A stretch of 50,323 nt of DNA from Mycobacterium scrofulaceum (GTDB lineage: Bacteria > Actinomycetota > Actinomycetes > Mycobacteriales > Mycobacteriaceae). The stretch spans positions 1 to 50,323 of the forward strand of contig NZ_LZJW01000109.1 of NCBI RefSeq assembly GCF_001667885.1, written 5' to 3'. The notes under the pieces were generated by a model. It was not told the origin of the DNA and searched no databases. It saw only the letters and a program-made list of their open reading frames with translations. Shown here piece by piece: positions 7,351 to 14,413 of the stretch. Position 1 is the first letter of the stretch, and each line of letters begins with the position of its first letter. Made by a program: the position numbers and the translations under genes.

Positions 7351-7637
7351 GGGCGCATCGTCCAGGACGGCTCGACCGTGCCGCTCCGGTACTACCATCC
7401 TCAGGGCCGCAAAAGATCCGCGAGCGTGGAGCTGGGGGCTGGGATTCGCTATGTCTGGCCTGCTCGCGGGAAGGGTCCGCCCGGCGGGGCGGCAAGCTGG
7501 CGCTGCATTGGAACGACCGCAAGGCGCACTTGCGGATTGCCAACATCCGTTATGGGACTGCCCGCGAGAACTACGAAGACGCAATTCGCAACGGAAGCAC
7601 GCCTTCGGCCGGACGAGCGACAGGGCCGCAGCAGTGA
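7347..7637 (+). CDS. Unknown small protein of the coupled operon
   Basis: 96 residues from a GTG at 7347 overlapping the previous stop. The C-terminal half (KLALHWNDRKAHLRIANIRYG, then an Asn/Glu-rich helix) looks like genuine coding sequence, with a single CxxC pair (CLAC) near residue 37. Two other frames are open across this stretch, so the frame choice rests on the NTGA junctions at both ends (7347-7350 and 7634-7637) and on residue composition. I do not recognise a family. Confidence 0.5.
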   Translation: MRAHRPGRLDRAAPVLPSSGPQKIRERGAGGWDSLCLACSREGSARRGGKLALHWNDRKAHLRIANIRYGTARENYEDAIRNGSTPSAGRATGPQQ

Positions 7638-7787
7638 CCGCTTCGACTCCCGAACAGTACGCCGCCTATGTGGCCGGATTATGCGTCGACTGCTTCAACC
7701 CGTCCGCACTCAGCAGGACGACCACGCGGCGCACGCTGCCGTAAAAAGTATTGGGCCACAATGACACGCGGAGTACTAGCACAATGA
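7634..7787 (+). pseudogene. Small zinc-ribbon protein gene with a +1 frameshift
   Basis: From the GTG at 7634 (overlapping the upstream TGA) the frame gives a 36-residue product with QYAAYVAGLCVDC near its start and stops at 7744. If the frame moves forward one base near 7700, the sequence continues PHSAGRPRGARCRKKYW and ends at 7787, completing the usual pattern of tiny actinophage zinc proteins (CxxC, then AGRPR and a second cysteine cluster). The shifted frame also ends in an ATGA overlap with a 10-codon ORF (7784-7816), as at the other junctions. This argues the original gene ran to 7787. It could be a mutation, a sequencing error in a CCC run, or programmed slippage. Confidence 0.5.
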
Positions 7788-7823
7788 GTTATCACGAATA
7801 TTGCCGCCGGGAGTGAAGTCGAT

Positions 7824-8294
7824 ATGTCGCTGATCAGGCGAATTTGCAAGGTATGTGATCAGATTGGATCACCTGGTCCTGTGTCGAGGTGCCGCTGGCC
7901 ATTGCCGCGCTGTCGCTTCACATGCCACAGTGTGCATATGTCGGGGCCAACTTACAAGAGTGTCCACCGGGCAGCGCGCAAGCGCCTAGCCGGTCGGCCG
8001 TGTGCCCGCTGCGGGGCCACCGTCCGCATACAGGCCGCGCTCAAACCCTCAGCGCCGCAATCTAACCTGCGCTTCGACACGCAGCGCCGCTGCTGGTGGT
8101 CGGTCGATCCGTCAGATTACGCCGCCCTTTGCCCCAAGCACCATGCTCGCGCCGACTATCTGCTTCGCACTGCGCCGACCCGATTCCGCCAGCGGGTAAG
8201 CCGTGCGCCCCGCTGCCGGGAATGTGGCCTTCCCGTCATGTGCGGGCAGCCTGGCAATGTGCACTTGTCGTGCGCGATGGCCTCTGCATCCTGA
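7824..8294 (+). CDS. HNH-like zinc-binding phage protein
   Basis: 156 residues. The core (CARCG near residue 60, then WWSVDPSDYAALCPKHHARAD near 90-110, then CRECG and a final cysteine) has the cysteine spacing of a zinc-bound beta-beta-alpha (HNH-type) fold. The first catalytic histidine of active HNH nucleases is not evident, so it may bind DNA or RNA without cutting. The start at 7824 has a GGGAGTGAAG stretch upstream; an internal ATG at 7938 gives a shorter form covering the conserved part. It follows the coupled small-gene chain. HNH proteins beside small terminases often help packaging, but the terminase candidate here is 3.7 kb away. Confidence 0.55.
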   Translation: MSLIRRICKVCDQIGSPGPVSRCRWPLPRCRFTCHSVHMSGPTYKSVHRAARKRLAGRPCARCGATVRIQAALKPSAPQSNLRFDTQRRCWWSVDPSDYAALCPKHHARADYLLRTAPTRFRQRVSRAPRCRECGLPVMCGQPGNVHLSCAMASAS

Positions 8295-8392
8295 AACACA
8301 TTGAGCCACAACGGCTCGGTGTCAGACGAATGCGGGTCCGCTCGTCTAAGCTTGGCCCTAGCAGCCTATTTCGATTCAGTCAAGGAGAGGCC

Positions 8393-8839
8393 ATGGCACC
8401 CGTTAGCTCCCCATTCAGCCCTCTACCGGGCACCGCCCCAGCGCGTACCGCTTACCCGCCGCCCGTGCCGGTCGGCTTCATCGACCCTGGGGGCACCACG
8501 CCGGTCGAACACGGCTACCGGACGCAACAGGCGGTCGTGGACAACTACTACAGCCCCTATCGCGCAGCGCACTCACCGAATATCTCGCCGGATGTGTTGA
8601 AAGACAATGCCGGAGCCTTTCAGGTGAGCGATGCGGCGTTGGCCCTGCAACCAGCCCTCGACGCCGTCAAGGCCGACGCCGACGCCGCGCAAAGCCGCGT
8701 GGACGATCTGGTCAGGGGCCAGAAGGTCGGCAACGATGTCGAGGCCCGACTTGCTGCGCAGTCGTTCTGGCACCGCAAGGAGCGCGTCCTGGACAGCGTG
8801 ACCGACAAGTCCAAATTGCATACGGCCGTCCAGGATTGA
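8393..8839 (+). CDS. Unknown protein with SPFSP motif and coiled-coil-like C-terminus
   Basis: 148 residues, ATG at 8393 behind a good AAGGAG (8382-8387). The N-terminal 60 residues are rich in Pro, Ser, Thr and Tyr. The C-terminal 80 residues are helical and Ala/Asp/Val-rich (DAVKADADAAQSRVDDLV), likely a coiled coil. Its TGA overlaps a TTG start of the next gene (TTGA 8836-8839). Both proteins contain the tetrapeptide SPFSP, hinting at a shared binding partner or an ancestral duplication. I do not recognise either; a structural or scaffold-like role in hijacking helper-phage particles is possible but unproven. Confidence 0.6.
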   Translation: MAPVSSPFSPLPGTAPARTAYPPPVPVGFIDPGGTTPVEHGYRTQQAVVDNYYSPYRAAHSPNISPDVLKDNAGAFQVSDAALALQPALDAVKADADAAQSRVDDLVRGQKVGNDVEARLAAQSFWHRKERVLDSVTDKSKLHTAVQD

Positions 8840-9147
8840 TCCGTTCCGCGCCTGATGCGCAAATCCCGACGCTCAGTGAGGAACTCCCCGACTACCTGGC
8901 CTCGCGAGGCGTTCCGGCCGACTGGCTGAATGCGGCTCTAGCGCAGCGTATTCCCGGACTCGATGAAGCGCAGGCCGAGGCCACGCTGAAGGCCAAGCAG
9001 TACGCCGTCTTGGTGCAGAACCATCACGCCCTGACCAAGGCCATTGCCAATGACACTCCGGCGCCGCCGATCTACTCGCCGTTCAGCCCCGCGATCACCG
9101 GTAAGCAGTACACGAATGGTGAACCGTACCGGCCGGACAGCGCCTAG
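8836..9147 (+). CDS. Unknown protein, partner of upstream SPFSP gene
   Basis: 103 residues from TTG 8836, translationally coupled to the gene before it. A helical N-terminal two thirds (LPDYLASRGVPADWLNAALAQ, then an Ala/Lys-rich helix) is followed by a Pro/Tyr-rich tail beginning YSPFSPAITGKQ. The tail shares SPFSP with the start of the upstream protein. No catalytic or membrane features. Unknown function. Confidence 0.58.
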   Translation: MIRSAPDAQIPTLSEELPDYLASRGVPADWLNAALAQRIPGLDEAQAEATLKAKQYAVLVQNHHALTKAIANDTPAPPIYSPFSPAITGKQYTNGEPYRPDSA

Positions 9148-9149
9148 CC

Positions 9150-9410
9150 ATGACTGCGCAGTTGTGCACGGAGTGGCTGACGCTACATGTTCCCGTCCCG
9201 CCGGGCTGGCTGACCGCCCGCTCGATTGATGAGGCGGTGGCGATGGCTGCGGCAAGGTTGCGGTGGATGTTGGGTCAGCGGGCGCAGCAGCAGGTACACG
9301 AGCGCGCTGTTGCGCGGTCTGCTGAAAGGGCGCCCGCCGGACTGCCCTGGCTGCTGCTGCGGAGCGGGCGGTTGCGGAAGAAGCTGTTGCCGCACGGGGC
9401 TGAGTGGTGA
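9150..9410 (+). CDS. Unknown small basic protein
   Basis: 86 residues, ATG two bases after the previous stop. It starts with a WLTLHVPVPPGWL strand segment, then a long Ala/Arg/Gln-rich helix and a Leu/Arg-rich basic C-terminus. The position right behind the previous gene supports its being real. No recognised family. Confidence 0.45.
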   Translation: MTAQLCTEWLTLHVPVPPGWLTARSIDEAVAMAAARLRWMLGQRAQQQVHERAVARSAERAPAGLPWLLLRSGRLRKKLLPHGAEW

Positions 9411-9673
9411 TGGCAACAATGATTGATCGGCTCGGACCGCTTTCCGAACGAAGGCTTCCTTTCCTCGGCCTTCCGGTCTGGGCTGGTCTGTCCGTTGGGC
9501 GCAGTGCTGCTGCAACCCGTTCCGGTGGCGCGCCTTGGCGTAAGCCGCTGGCGACGGGGCTATGCGTCGAGCGTCGAGGGCGCGAGCTTGTTGCTGGGCT
9601 CGGTTCCTGGCTCCCGGCCCGGCCCTCAGCTTCCATCGCTACGGTAGGAGGATCTCCACATGGGCCAGGTTGA
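9410..9673 (+). CDS. Doubtful ORF, Arg/Gly/Pro-rich
   Basis: 87 residues from an ATG that overlaps the previous TGA (TGATG 9408-9412). Composition is biased to Arg, Gly, Pro and Ala, as random high-GC frames often are, and another frame is open over the same bases. I keep it only because of the overlapping start. It also overlaps the next ORF by 14 bases. Confidence 0.25.
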   Translation: MATMIDRLGPLSERRLPFLGLPVWAGLSVGRSAAATRSGGAPWRKPLATGLCVERRGRELVAGLGSWLPARPSASIATVGGSPHGPG

Positions 9674-9872
9674 CAGTCACGGAACCAAGGGACGGCAGTC
9701 AAAGGCGACCCCCGCTGCCCCGGTGTCGTCTATACGGGTCGGCGCGCCGGTCACGGCGCAGGACTGTGTGGGTGACCTCGACATTCTGACGGCCTGGCGC
9801 ACCGGGCGGCTGGCTCCGCTGGGGATTCCAGCACCGCCGCTCCGCCAGGCTCGGAGTATGCCGTGGAGCTAA
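9660..9872 (+). CDS. Unknown small protein
   Basis: 70 residues from ATG 9660. GTAGGAGG at about 9645-9652 is an excellent ribosome site. The N-terminal 25 residues are polar and basic; a short acidic helix (VGDLDILTAWRTGR) follows, then a Pro-rich tail. No family recognised. It is the last gene of the rightward series before a 299-bp stretch without a gene. Confidence 0.45.
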   Translation: MGQVDSHGTKGRQSKATPAAPVSSIRVGAPVTAQDCVGDLDILTAWRTGRLAPLGIPAPPLRQARSMPWS

Positions 9873-10171
9873 AGGGAGCGGTAGGTGCCGCATAGGAATT
9901 CGAACCGGCGGACTGAGCGTCACCCGCCACAGCGCCGAACCGGCAAATCGCGTCGCAGCGCTGCGCCCCGGCCCCGCCGCTGACAGCTCCTGACGTCGAG
10001 CGGGACTAGTCACGAGGAAGGCGCATCGCAACCGCCAAGTACGCGTACCAGAGCTGAGACGAGGGCCGTGGAGATGCAGCGGTTCAGAGTCTTGGGGGTG
10101 CGTTGGTCGGCTAGCTTGAGTAGTCAAAGACCGTTCCATCCATGCCCTTCGGAAACCGAAAGCAGCTAGCA
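9873..10171. other. Gene-free stretch before the PIN gene
   Basis: No convincing coding frame on either strand. Base composition changes here from the G+C-rich small genes to the more A+T-rich PIN gene, suggesting a cargo junction. A short stretch at about 9894-9904 resembles a tRNA T-loop but is too short to be an attachment site or a tRNA. Confidence 0.4.
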
Positions 10172-11644
10172 ATGGGCGCAACCGTCATCGTCGTCGATAC
10201 GAATATCATCCGTAACCAACCTCTGTTCGACTCAGACACATGGATTTATCTGGTCGAAAAGGCGGATGAATGGGACTTGCGATTTGTAGTCCCTGCGGTG
10301 GTGGAGCGCGAAGCCTTAAAGCATGTTCCCGAGCGGTGGCGCGTGATTCGGAATAACGTCAAAAAGCTATGGCTTGGTGACTTTGGTCTCACCAAAGTTC
10401 AGCAGGGAATGTTGGAAGTTATCGATGCCAGCATCGAAGGTTATCCGAAAGCCTTGCGAAATCGACTGGAAGAAATAGGCGCTGAGATCGTTCCGCTACC
10501 GTCAGGGATAGACCCAATGGATCTGGCTCAGCGTGCGATTGATGGGCGCGCGCCCTATTCGAATAAAACGAAAGACAGTTTCCGTGACGCTTTGATTTGG
10601 CACACAGTTCGAAGTATCGCGACCGAGGATAGCGATTGCGAGGTCTGGATAGTTAGCGAGAACGAGAGCGATTTCGGTGCGCCAGGCATCGATTCCGAAG
10701 AGTGCCCTTATCCACTGCATCCTGACTTGATCGACGAGGTAGAAGCTGAACAGGCGTCTGGCCGCATCAAGTACGTTTGCAGACTGGGTCGACTCAAGCA
10801 GCACCTGGATGCACGCTACGACCCGTTGCCTGACGATGAACGCGATGCTCTACTTAATCGCGTCAATAAAACTGCACTCGAAAATGTGCTGAGAGACGAA
10901 GTCATAAAGATGCGTTTGCAGCCTGCCGCTGCCGCTTTGCCGCTCGCAACGTTTAAAGCATCAATTCGGGAACTTGTGATCAATACGGACGACCTCGAAC
11001 TCGTTGACGCAGCCTGGCGCGGAGCCGGCGCATGGACAGCGCAAATCAACATAACCGTCGATGCCATGATTGATTTAGCCACAATTACAGGGGATACGAC
11101 TTCGATTCGAAAAAACCTACGGGTGGATGGCCGAATGGAGATCAACGCAGACGGTGATGTGGTATGGCTGGGCGTGGCATCGGTCGAGGCCTTGCCTGAA
11201 GATCCGATGCGCGGTGGGTGGGAACAGTTTCAAAGCCGATGGCCGAACGAAGTTTTCAACCTCGACCAGTACCGAGTGCTTCCGATGACCGAGATCGCGG
11301 CCGAGGCGGCACGCAAGTTCTCTGAGGGCCTTGACACCCCGAACATGACTCAGATCGCGGCCGAGGCGGCACGCAAGTTCTCTGAGGGCCTTGACACCCC
11401 GAACATGACTCAGATCGCGGCCGAAGTCCAGCGAAAGCTTGTCGATGCCATCGCTTCCGACTTCACTGCAACGGCGGCCGTTGCCGATATTCAGAGAAAG
11501 GTCGTCGACGCCTGGACCGTGAAATTCATGACCGATGCGATGTCGGAACGGGACGAAGCCCGAGAAGTGCCCCCTCCCGACGTGCCTGACCTCGATGGCG
11601 GAGCGATAGATGATGGCGATAAACCGCCAGAGATCAAAGAGTAG
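10172..11644 (+). CDS. PIN-domain (DUF4935-like) nuclease with repeat-bearing C-terminus
   Basis: 490 residues. The first 175 form a PIN fold: TVIVVDTNI with metal ligand Asp9, Glu45 (VVERE), the KDSFRDALIW helix with Asp135/Asp139, and SENESDF with Asn164/Asp167. The long PIN domain and this spacing fit DUF4935-type proteins rather than VapC toxins, and no antitoxin gene is adjacent. The rest is helical, with two identical 20-residue repeats at about 374-413 and a related third. I chose the ATG at 10172, which begins just before the first strand; an ATG at 10142 adds ten residues. Codon use is more A+T-rich than neighbours. Predicted to cut RNA or DNA; a defence role is inference. Confidence 0.78.
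   Translation: MGATVIVVDTNIIRNQPLFDSDTWIYLVEKADEWDLRFVVPAVVEREALKHVPERWRVIRNNVKKLWLGDFGLTKVQQGMLEVIDASIEGYPKALRNRLEEIGAEIVPLPSGIDPMDLAQRAIDGRAPYSNKTKDSFRDALIWHTVRSIATEDSDCEVWIVSENESDFGAPGIDSEECPYPLHPDLIDEVEAEQASGRIKYVCRLGRLKQHLDARYDPLPDDERDALLNRVNKTALENVLRDEVIKMRLQPAAAALPLATFKASIRELVINTDDLELVDAAWRGAGAWTAQINITVDAMIDLATITGDTTSIRKNLRVDGRMEINADGDVVWLGVASVEALPEDPMRGGWEQFQSRWPNEVFNLDQYRVLPMTEIAAEAARKFSEGLDTPNMTQIAAEAARKFSEGLDTPNMTQIAAEVQRKLVDAIASDFTATAAVADIQRKVVDAWTVKFMTDAMSERDEAREVPPPDVPDLDGGAIDDGDKPPEIKE
11292..11424 (+). repeat. In-frame 60-bp tandem repeat inside the PIN gene
   Basis: Bases 11292-11364 are identical to 11352-11424, giving two full 60-bp copies and a 13-base start of a third. 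Each full copy encodes the same 20 residues (QIAAEAARKFSEGLDTPNMT). Exact identity at third codon positions shows a very recent duplication by slippage or recombination. Confidence 0.95.
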
Positions 11645-11975
11645 GTATCGACACGTAGCATTCTCGGTTCAGGCTGCGCCACTTAACCTCCCAACTCCGC
11701 TCGCGCGCCCCCTTGGGGCCCACCCCCTACCCCTATTGAGCGGTGCACATGGCCGAACCATGTCACGGGGGTCCGCACGCTTGGCGGCTGACCTTCTGGG
11801 GCCTGACCTGCGCGGACAGCTAACCCTTGCTGCGGGGGCAGCTAATGCGTTGCCGGGGCTGTGCGCCATGCTCGCGGACTTTCAGGCCGTCCGAGGGTCA
11901 CGGTACCGGGGCCGCATGTCGGGCCGTTGGAGGCGAAGCGCCCAATGCTTGACCTGCTGGGATATGCTGTGTGTC
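11645..11975. other. Stretch without a supported gene
   Basis: Between the PIN gene and the small-terminase candidate. The rightward frame of the terminase candidate is open through the whole stretch, so an N-terminal extension cannot be excluded, but the residues are Arg/Pro/Leu-rich and no ribosome site stands out. No inverted repeat or promoter is convincing. Confidence 0.35.
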
Positions 11976-12344
11976 ATGGCGGCGAGAACCAAAGCGGCAC
12001 AACGGCTTTTGGCGGCGCTTGATGACGAACTCGCGGCGGCGTCGAAATCCGCAGGGACAGACCTCGTTTGGTCAGCGGCTGAAGAGCAGGTGCGGGAGTT
12101 GCTTGCCGATGCGGTGGACCGGCGCGTCGAGTTGAACGGGCGCTACAAGTCGGTGGAGATGGTGTCGCTGAAGTTGAAGATAGCGGCCGAGATTCGGCTG
12201 CTGGATTCGGCTATCACACGGCTGCTGGCACAACTATCCACCGAAGCGCCCGAGCCGCAGTCGGTTACGAGCAGGAAGGCGCAGATGGCTGCGCGGAGCC
12301 GCTGGGACCGCGAGAGGATGCGGCAGGCGGCGCAGCGTGGCTGA
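11976..12344 (+). CDS. Probable phage terminase small subunit
   Basis: 122 residues from ATG 11976. The pattern AARTKAAQRLLAALDDEL, then WSAAEEQVRELLADAVDRR, a long central helix ending EIRLLDSAITRLLAQL, and a basic tail (SRKAQMAARSRWDRER) resembles small terminase subunits of actinophages as I know them. Those proteins form a ring that recognises the pac or cos site and delivers DNA to the large subunit. No large terminase, portal or capsid gene is present in the element. A lone small terminase is a hallmark of phage-inducible chromosomal islands, which redirect helper packaging. The family call is by sequence pattern only. Confidence 0.58.
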   Translation: MAARTKAAQRLLAALDDELAAASKSAGTDLVWSAAEEQVRELLADAVDRRVELNGRYKSVEMVSLKLKIAAEIRLLDSAITRLLAQLSTEAPEPQSVTSRKAQMAARSRWDRERMRQAAQRG

Positions 12345-12389
12345 GCGTATCTGCACCGCAGACGGATTCGACAAGCAGGAGGTTGCCTG

Positions 12390-12755
12390 ATGCCGGTCGA
12401 GCGGAACAGTCGATCGCGGAACGCCAACGGAGACATGGAAATTCACGCGCCGGGTGCTTACCGGCATGTTGTCGAAAAGCGCGCTGAGCGTGAGTTATTC
12501 GATGTGGATAACGTGGTGCTGTCTGACGTCACCGGCGACGAGTGGGCCGAGCATGAGCGGAGTTACCGGGCGCGGGTGACGGCGCTGGTTGATCAGCGGC
12601 TCGCGGCCGGTGAGCCGGTTCGCGCTCAGTCGTGGGAACTGCCTTCAGGGCTGCATGCGCCGTTTGAGTCGTTCCCGATAGGTGGTCAGCGCGGCTTCGT
12701 CGTAACATGCGATGAAATAATCACTTTGGTCCCAAGAAGGGCGAGAAGCGCATGA
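12390..12755 (+). CDS. Unknown protein downstream of the terminase candidate
   Basis: 121 residues, ATG 12390 behind AGGAGG (about 12377-12382). A mixed sequence with an acidic central helix (VTGDEWAEHERSYRARVTALVDQRL) and strand-rich C-terminus (GGQRGFVVTCDEIITLVPRR). Its stop overlaps the next start (ATGA 12752-12755). No recognised family; position suggests a phage-derived accessory gene. Confidence 0.6.
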   Translation: MPVERNSRSRNANGDMEIHAPGAYRHVVEKRAERELFDVDNVVLSDVTGDEWAEHERSYRARVTALVDQRLAAGEPVRAQSWELPSGLHAPFESFPIGGQRGFVVTCDEIITLVPRRARSA

Positions 12756-13048
12756 TCGTTCTGGGCAAGGCCAACAGCATCGCGTTCAGTGACGGTGACA
12801 GCAGTCCGCACGTTGTAGATGAGCGCGCCGGTCATGCTCCCCTGTTGTCCAGGCCCGGTGAGCCGGAACCCAACGTGACTCGTGGTGAACGGCTCCAACC
12901 GCCGCAGGCACGGCCGCGCCGCGCCGCGTCTCGCACCATCGAGCAGGCCCGCGCTGTCGGCTTGACAATGCCGGAGGCTCTGGACTTGAGCGCCGAGGAA
13001 GTCGCGGCGTTCTCAGCGCCGCCGAAATCGGCCCCAGATCAACGCTGA
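12752..13048 (+). CDS. Unknown small protein, coupled to upstream gene
   Basis: 98 residues from the ATG overlapping the previous stop. Residues 40-70 are Arg/Pro-rich and probably disordered; the C-terminus contains a helix (SRTIEQARAVGLTMPEALDLSAEEVAAF). No family recognised. It is the last rightward gene of the element; the following genes run leftward and converge on it, with an inverted repeat in between. Confidence 0.55.
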   Translation: MIVLGKANSIAFSDGDSSPHVVDERAGHAPLLSRPGEPEPNVTRGERLQPPQARPRRAASRTIEQARAVGLTMPEALDLSAEEVAAFSAPPKSAPDQR

Positions 13049-13106
13049 CGGCCGAACCGGGCCGGTCTGGATGGCAGGTACCGGCCAGGGGATTTGGTGG
13101 CTCTGT

Positions 13107-13134
13107 GGAAGGTGATCAGAATTGATCACCTTCC
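13107..13134. terminator. Perfect 12-bp inverted repeat between convergent genes
   Basis: Arms GGAAGGTGATCA and TGATCACCTTCC around a 4-base loop. It lies between the rightward gene ending at 13048 and the leftward gene ending at 13215, so a transcription terminator is the simplest reading, although no T-run follows. The core resembles an imperfect TGATC...GATCACCT motif at about 7855-7874, so a shared operator is an alternative. Confidence 0.55.
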
Positions 13135-13214
13135 GGCGCGATTTCCTGTCCCGTGCAGCACGAAGCCCCCGACCGAGAGAGCCGGGGCTGAATGTCGTTG
13201 CGGCGGTTAGCTAC

Positions 13215-13535
13215 TCAGAGGTGCGCGAATCGGCGCTGCGCCTGCTCGTACTGCTCGATCATCTCCTGCTGGACCCGCTCGACTTCCGAGGAATCAATGA
13301 GGAACATCTCACCGGTAGCCAGAATCTCAGGCTGAGCGTTGTACGGCAGCCAGCCGTGCTTCGGCTCCCACCTCGCGGATGGTGCCGCCAGCCAGTCGGC
13401 CGACGAGCCACCGGCCGGTGCGTCAACCCGAAACAGCTTGCCGGCCGGACCCGGCCCGCCGTTCGCGTAGTACAGCACCGGTGCGTCCCCCTTCCCATAA
13501 AGATTCCCCACATCGAGTGCAACGCTCAGTAGCAC
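13215..13535 (-). CDS. Conserved-looking hypothetical protein
   Basis: 106 residues, leftward. Composition is clearly protein-like: GDAPVLYYANGGPGPAGKLFRVD, then WLAAPSARWEPKHGWLPYNAQ and a charged C-terminal helix (VERVQQEMIEQYEQAQRRF). The GTG at 13535 has AGGAG too close before it, so the true start may be a GTG at about 13514. No family recognised and no catalytic motif. It lies 30 bases after the DUF732-type gene and may be cotranscribed with it. Confidence 0.6.
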   Translation of the reverse strand: MLLSVALDVGNLYGKGDAPVLYYANGGPGPAGKLFRVDAPAGGSSADWLAAPSARWEPKHGWLPYNAQPEILATGEMFLIDSSEVERVQQEMIEQYEQAQRRFAHL

Positions 13536-13565
13536 GCTCCTATTTCTCTGAACTGCGGAGACGCG

Positions 13566-14198
13566 CTAGAGGAGTTGCGGGCAGTAGACAAGTTGCGCGC
13601 TGGTAACGAACTTGCTCGCAGATTCCTGGTCCCTCCACATCGTGAGGCGCTGCACGTAAGTGACTGTTTCTGGCCGTGGGTGCGCTGCGAGGTAGTTGCA
13701 TGCGTTGTGCGCGTTATCAATTGCGTATTTGGCTGCGTTAGCAGTCGGGAGGTCGATGCCCATGCTCCGCAACTCTGCGAGAAACTGGTTATCCGCGCTT
13801 GTGAACACTGGCGGTGCTGACCAGTGGGACGGCGGCGGCGGGACGTAAACGGGTGGCTCAGGCGCTGCCCTCACACTCATAGTCGGTGGTGCTGGTGTAG
13901 TTGCCACACTCGAAGACGTTGGCAACGGAGAAGGGGTCGGTTGCCGCTTAGTTGTATTCGAATGGTGCCGCTCAAAAAGCGTTGATACCAGCAGGAGCAG
14001 CGCGGCGGTGACGGCAACAACCAGCACCGTGAGACCGGCCCATGTCAGCCGACCGCGCCGGTTGGTCGGTGCCTCATCGATGTCGTCATCATCATCGGCA
14101 GACCAGGCCAACTCTGGCGCCTCGATAATGGGCTGCGGCACGGCGGCGGTTTCGGCGTCCACGCCGTGCTCGGAGGCGGCGGTGTCATCGCTGCTCAT
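13566..14198 (-). CDS. Membrane-anchored DUF732-type exported protein
   Basis: 210 residues from the ATG at 14198. An acidic cytoplasmic N-terminus (about 1-50, with DDDDDIDE) leads into one transmembrane helix (LTWAGLTVLVVAVTAALLLL, about 52-72). A long Pro/Thr/Ser-rich extracellular linker follows, then a C-terminal domain of about 75 residues with two cysteines (ACNYL and VYCPQLL) typical of the mycobacterial DUF732 family. The C-terminal domain would be outside the membrane with a disulfide. DUF732 function is unknown; its occurrence on mobile elements suggests a surface role such as superinfection exclusion, which is speculation. Confidence 0.7.
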   Translation of the reverse strand: MSSDDTAASEHGVDAETAAVPQPIIEAPELAWSADDDDDIDEAPTNRRGRLTWAGLTVLVVAVTAALLLLVSTLFERHHSNTTKRQPTPSPLPTSSSVATTPAPPTMSVRAAPEPPVYVPPPPSHWSAPPVFTSADNQFLAELRSMGIDLPTANAAKYAIDNAHNACNYLAAHPRPETVTYVQRLTMWRDQESASKFVTSAQLVYCPQLL

Positions 14199-14413
14199 GC
14201 TGCGACGGTACACAGCGCACACAGAGAAAACCTGACGCGCAGAGCCCGTTCATCCATCGTGGCCTCAAATCAGGCGGTTCGTCCGTCCCCCGTAACCGTC
14301 CGGTGGCGCAGGCCCAGCGCTTCCTTAATGCGCACCGAGATGACGACGAGCCGTTGCCCTCGACGGCGTCGGGGCTCCCTCGGGCGCGGGGCGCCGCGCA
14401 TCGAAAGGCGGGT

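Noticed and set aside
7316..7764. Two alternative frames (from 7316 and 7378) over the small-gene chain
   Set aside because: Their residues look random, and neither uses the NTGA junctions that the chosen frames share at both ends.
9890..9910. Additional attachment site or tRNA fragment (T-loop-like GAATTCGAAC)
   Set aside because: Only a few bases resemble the 21-bp core and no cloverleaf can be drawn.
10172..11644. VapBC toxin-antitoxin locus
   Set aside because: The PIN protein is about 490 residues, far longer than VapC, and no small antitoxin gene overlaps or precedes it.
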